Assembly (NCBI GenBank): GCA_937930495.1 | Contig: CALGKL010000183.1 | Coordinates: forward strand, 1 to 9,492 | DNA: 9,492 nucleotides | Direction of reading: 5' to 3' | Origin: an uncultured Gloeocapsa sp. | GTDB lineage: Bacteria; Cyanobacteriota; Cyanobacteriia; Cyanobacteriales; Gloeocapsaceae | Shown: positions 7,919 to 9,492 of the stretch, piece after piece | Layout of the letters: each line of letters starts with the position of its first letter | Position numbering within the stretch: position 1 is the first letter of the stretch | Notes under the pieces: generated by a model | Databases searched by the model: none | What the model saw: only the letters and a program-made list of their open reading frames with translations | What the model was told of the DNA's origin: nothing | Position numbers and translations under genes: made by a program

Positions 7919-8971
7919 ATGGCATCAACTCGTCCAAGAATTGCGGTAGACGCGATGGGTGGCGATCACGCACCCAATGAAATTGTAGCTGGAGCTATCC
8001 GAGCTTCTGAAGAACTAGATGTAGAGATTATTTTGGTAGGGGATTATCAACAAGTTCAAGCGGCTTTGAATTTACACCCTAGTTCCAAAAGTTTACAAAT
8101 CGTTAACGCCCAAGGAGTCGTCGAAATGGGGGAAGAACCCCTCAAAAGTCTCCGACGTAAACCCCAAGCTTCCATTAATGTGGCTATGGATTTAGTCAAA
8201 AATGGTCAAGCTGATGCTGTGGTCTCAGCAGGTCATTCTGGTGCAGCTATGGCTGCGGCTAAACTCCGTTTAGATACCTTGACCGGGATTAAAAGACCAG
8301 CAATTGGCGCTATGTTTCCTACTATGTTAGCTGGTAAATCTGTTATTATTCTCGATGTGGGTGCTAACGTTGATAGCGATCCTGAATATTTAGAACAATT
8401 CGCCCTGATGGGTTCGATATATAGTAAATACGTGCTAGATATCGAAGAACCGCAAGTAGGATTATTGAATATGGGGGAAGAACCCGGAAAAGGAGATAAG
8501 TTAACCAAAGAAACCTATAAACTCCTTGAAGCTAATCCCTATATCAACTTTAGAGGTAACGCTGAAGGTAGGGATGTCCTCTCGGGTGACTTTGATGTAA
8601 TTGTCTGTGATGGTTTTGTTGGTAATGTCTTACTTAAATTCGCCGAAGCGATCGGGGAAGTTATGTTACAAACTCTCCGTCAAGAACTTCCCTACGGTTG
8701 GCGCGGACAAGTTGGTACAGCTTTACTAAAACCCAATCTTAAACGCATTAGACAGCGCATCGATCACGCTGAACATGGGGGAGCGCTTTTATTTGGTGTT
8801 GCAGGAGTCTGTATCATTAGTCATGGTAGTTCCCAAGCGCCCTCTATCTTTAACGCTATTCGTCTGGCTAAAGAAGCGGTTATCAATAGGGTAATCGAAC
8901 GGATTCAAGATCCGGAAAAAATATATCACAAATCTGATAGCAATACTGCTACAACCCCTGTTAGGGATTAA
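7919..8971 (+). CDS. plsX: PlsX, acyl-ACP:phosphate acyltransferase
   Basis: PlsX converts acyl-ACP and phosphate to acyl-phosphate, the acyl donor used by PlsY for the first acylation of glycerol-3-phosphate. It thus links fatty acid synthesis to membrane lipid synthesis. It is a peripheral membrane enzyme. The 350-residue length is normal. Family signatures are clear: VDAMGGDHAPNEIV near the N-terminus (10-23), MGEEPLKSLRRK, SAGHSGAAMAAAKL, RPAIGAMFPT, ILDVGANVDSDPEYLEQFA, LNMGEEPGKGD, CDGFVGNVLLKF and the C-terminal GGALLFGVAGVCIISHGSS. The ATG at 7919 places the first motif at residue 10, as usual. No clear ribosome binding site is visible. In many bacteria, including several cyanobacteria, fabH follows plsX. 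Here the next gene is convergent and unrelated, so plsX is separated from fabH. Confidence 0.97.
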   Translation: MASTRPRIAVDAMGGDHAPNEIVAGAIRASEELDVEIILVGDYQQVQAALNLHPSSKSLQIVNAQGVVEMGEEPLKSLRRKPQASINVAMDLVKNGQADAVVSAGHSGAAMAAAKLRLDTLTGIKRPAIGAMFPTMLAGKSVIILDVGANVDSDPEYLEQFALMGSIYSKYVLDIEEPQVGLLNMGEEPGKGDKLTKETYKLLEANPYINFRGNAEGRDVLSGDFDVIVCDGFVGNVLLKFAEAIGEVMLQTLRQELPYGWRGQVGTALLKPNLKRIRQRIDHAEHGGALLFGVAGVCIISHGSSQAPSIFNAIRLAKEAVINRVIERIQDPEKIYHKSDSNTATTPVRD

Positions 8972-8988
8972 TCACTAAAATTACTTCA

Positions 8989-9035
8989 CCCCCTGACTAG
9001 GGGGAGAGGATTATTCCCTCTCTAACCCATTTTTT
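8989..9035 (+). terminator. Overlapping hairpins forming a terminator between convergent plsX and the DsrE-like gene
   Basis: CCCCCT (8989-8994) and AGGGGG (8999-9004) form a 6-bp stem around GACT. A second stem pairs GAGAGG (9004-9009) with CCTCTC (9017-9022), extendable by GGG (9001-9003) with CCC (9026-9028) across a 3-base bulge. It is followed by six T (9030-9035). The second fits a terminator for plsX. The two structures share bases and exclude each other. On the minus strand the first stem is followed only by a poor T-run, so termination of the opposite gene is less certain. Confidence 0.6.
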
Positions 9036-9492
9036 ACCAACTCATGACTCTGACTTGATCTCTATATAAGGTTGTCTCAATAACATCGGGAGAACTTATC
9101 TCCACCCCTTCGATTAAGTCTTCTTGACTTATTCCCGCTTTTGCCATACAACTCGGACAAATAATTACTCTCCCACCTTGACTGAGGAAATCCTTCAACA
9201 TCTCTTGTGGATTCTCCTCATTATTGCCATTGGTTGGCTGTGCTATTTTCGTGGAAGCTAAATTTACTCCCTCAGTATTTAAAAATATAACCACTTCATG
9301 ACCTTTTTTTAAGCTATTGCGGGCAAAATTAATCGCCATTCCCGCTCGCCAAGGATCATTACTGGTTAAATTAACGAATAAACTAGGAGTTTCTGTGATA
9401 ACCTCTGTCCTAGCAGAGCGATTTTCCGTAGGCTGTTCTACGTTATGAGCTATGATAGCAGAACTGTTGACTAACAAAAATCCCAACAGAGA
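9034..9492 (-). CDS. DsrE-family protein, probably exported; 5' end beyond the right edge
   Basis: The frame is open for 153 codons to the last base of the window, so the start is not seen. An internal TTG at 9486 could be read as a start, but the hydrophobic stretch SLLGFLLVNSSAIIA spans it, which looks like the core of a signal peptide. The mature part has the DsrE/DsrF-like pattern: PSLFVNLTSNDPWRAGMAIN, then ARNSLKKGHEVVIFLNTEGV, a central linker, QEMLKDFLSQGGRVIICPSC, AGI, EDLIEGVEI and a C-terminal YRDQVRVMSW. DsrE-type proteins are small Rossmann-like folds; some relay sulfur through a conserved cysteine, while many have no known role. Here two cysteines stand in CPSC, next to the usual active loop. 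A sulfur or redox function outside the cytoplasm is an inference. It converges on plsX; the stop codon overlaps the terminator T-run. Confidence 0.75.
   Translation of the reverse strand, partial: SLLGFLLVNSSAIIAHNVEQPTENRSARTEVITETPSLFVNLTSNDPWRAGMAINFARNSLKKGHEVVIFLNTEGVNLASTKIAQPTNGNNEENPQEMLKDFLSQGGRVIICPSCMAKAGISQEDLIEGVEISSPDVIETTLYRDQVRVMSW

Noticed and set aside
8126..8485. Direct repeat of ATGGGGGAAGAACCC at 8126-8140 and 8471-8485
   Set aside because: Both copies encode MGEEP within conserved PlsX motifs (MGEEPLKS and MGEEPGKG); protein constraint explains it.
8233..8508. Minus-strand 91-codon open frame inside plsX
   Set aside because: Antisense to intact plsX motifs; no independent support.
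9034..9486. The DsrE-like frame as a complete gene starting at TTG 9486
   Set aside because: The frame remains open to the last base of the window, and a signal-peptide-like stretch spans the TTG, so the gene is better treated as truncated by the window edge.
1..9492. CRISPR array, tRNA, rRNA, insertion sequence, phage or defence genes
   Set aside because: No spaced repeats, cloverleaf, transposase, terminal inverted repeats or defence-type domains were seen; nearly all sequence is accounted for by seven core-type genes.

Overview
This window is ordinary core chromosome of a cyanobacterium. The evidence is the gene set: magnesium chelatase subunit H for chlorophyll synthesis, a thylakoid-type FtsH protease, and NdhH of the cyanobacterial/plastid NDH-1 complex. 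It is supported by seven copies of the octamer GCGATCGC, the HIP1 palindrome that many cyanobacterial genomes over-represent. The chlH, ftsH and ndhH products read very much like those of unicellular or related cyanobacteria such as Synechocystis, but the genus cannot be fixed from sequence alone.

Layout from left to right: (1) The minus strand from the left edge to 2714 is the N-terminal two thirds of chlH, running out of the window. (2) 2715-2940 is an A/T-rich spacer with two small dyads and promoter-like hexamers on both strands. (3) ftsW (minus, 2941-4104) encodes the septal peptidoglycan glycosyltransferase. (4) 4105-4231 is a divergent promoter region with two dyads. (5) ftsH (plus, 4232-6121) is followed after 11 bases by (6) ndhH (plus, 6133-7317). 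(7) A short spacer with a clear factor-independent terminator leads directly into (8) a small CYTH-family triphosphatase-like gene (plus, best start 7380). (9) plsX (plus, 7919-8971) encodes the phosphate acyltransferase of phospholipid synthesis. (10) A compact convergent spacer with overlapping hairpins separates it from (11) a DsrE-like protein on the minus strand. That gene enters from the right edge and appears to carry a signal peptide.

The genes do not form one pathway. Common threads are the photosynthetic membrane (ChlH, FtsH, NdhH) and the cell envelope (FtsW, PlsX). ftsH and ndhH are the only pair whose spacing suggests one transcript. I found no mobile element, CRISPR array, tRNA, rRNA, phage gene, defence locus or toxin-antitoxin pair, and nothing that I can defend as a new biological system. 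The items worth a second look are modest: the terminator lying inside the longest possible reading of the CYTH gene, the dyad centred on a candidate ftsW promoter, a promoter-like sequence antisense to ftsW, plsX without fabH beside it, and the exported DsrE-like protein.
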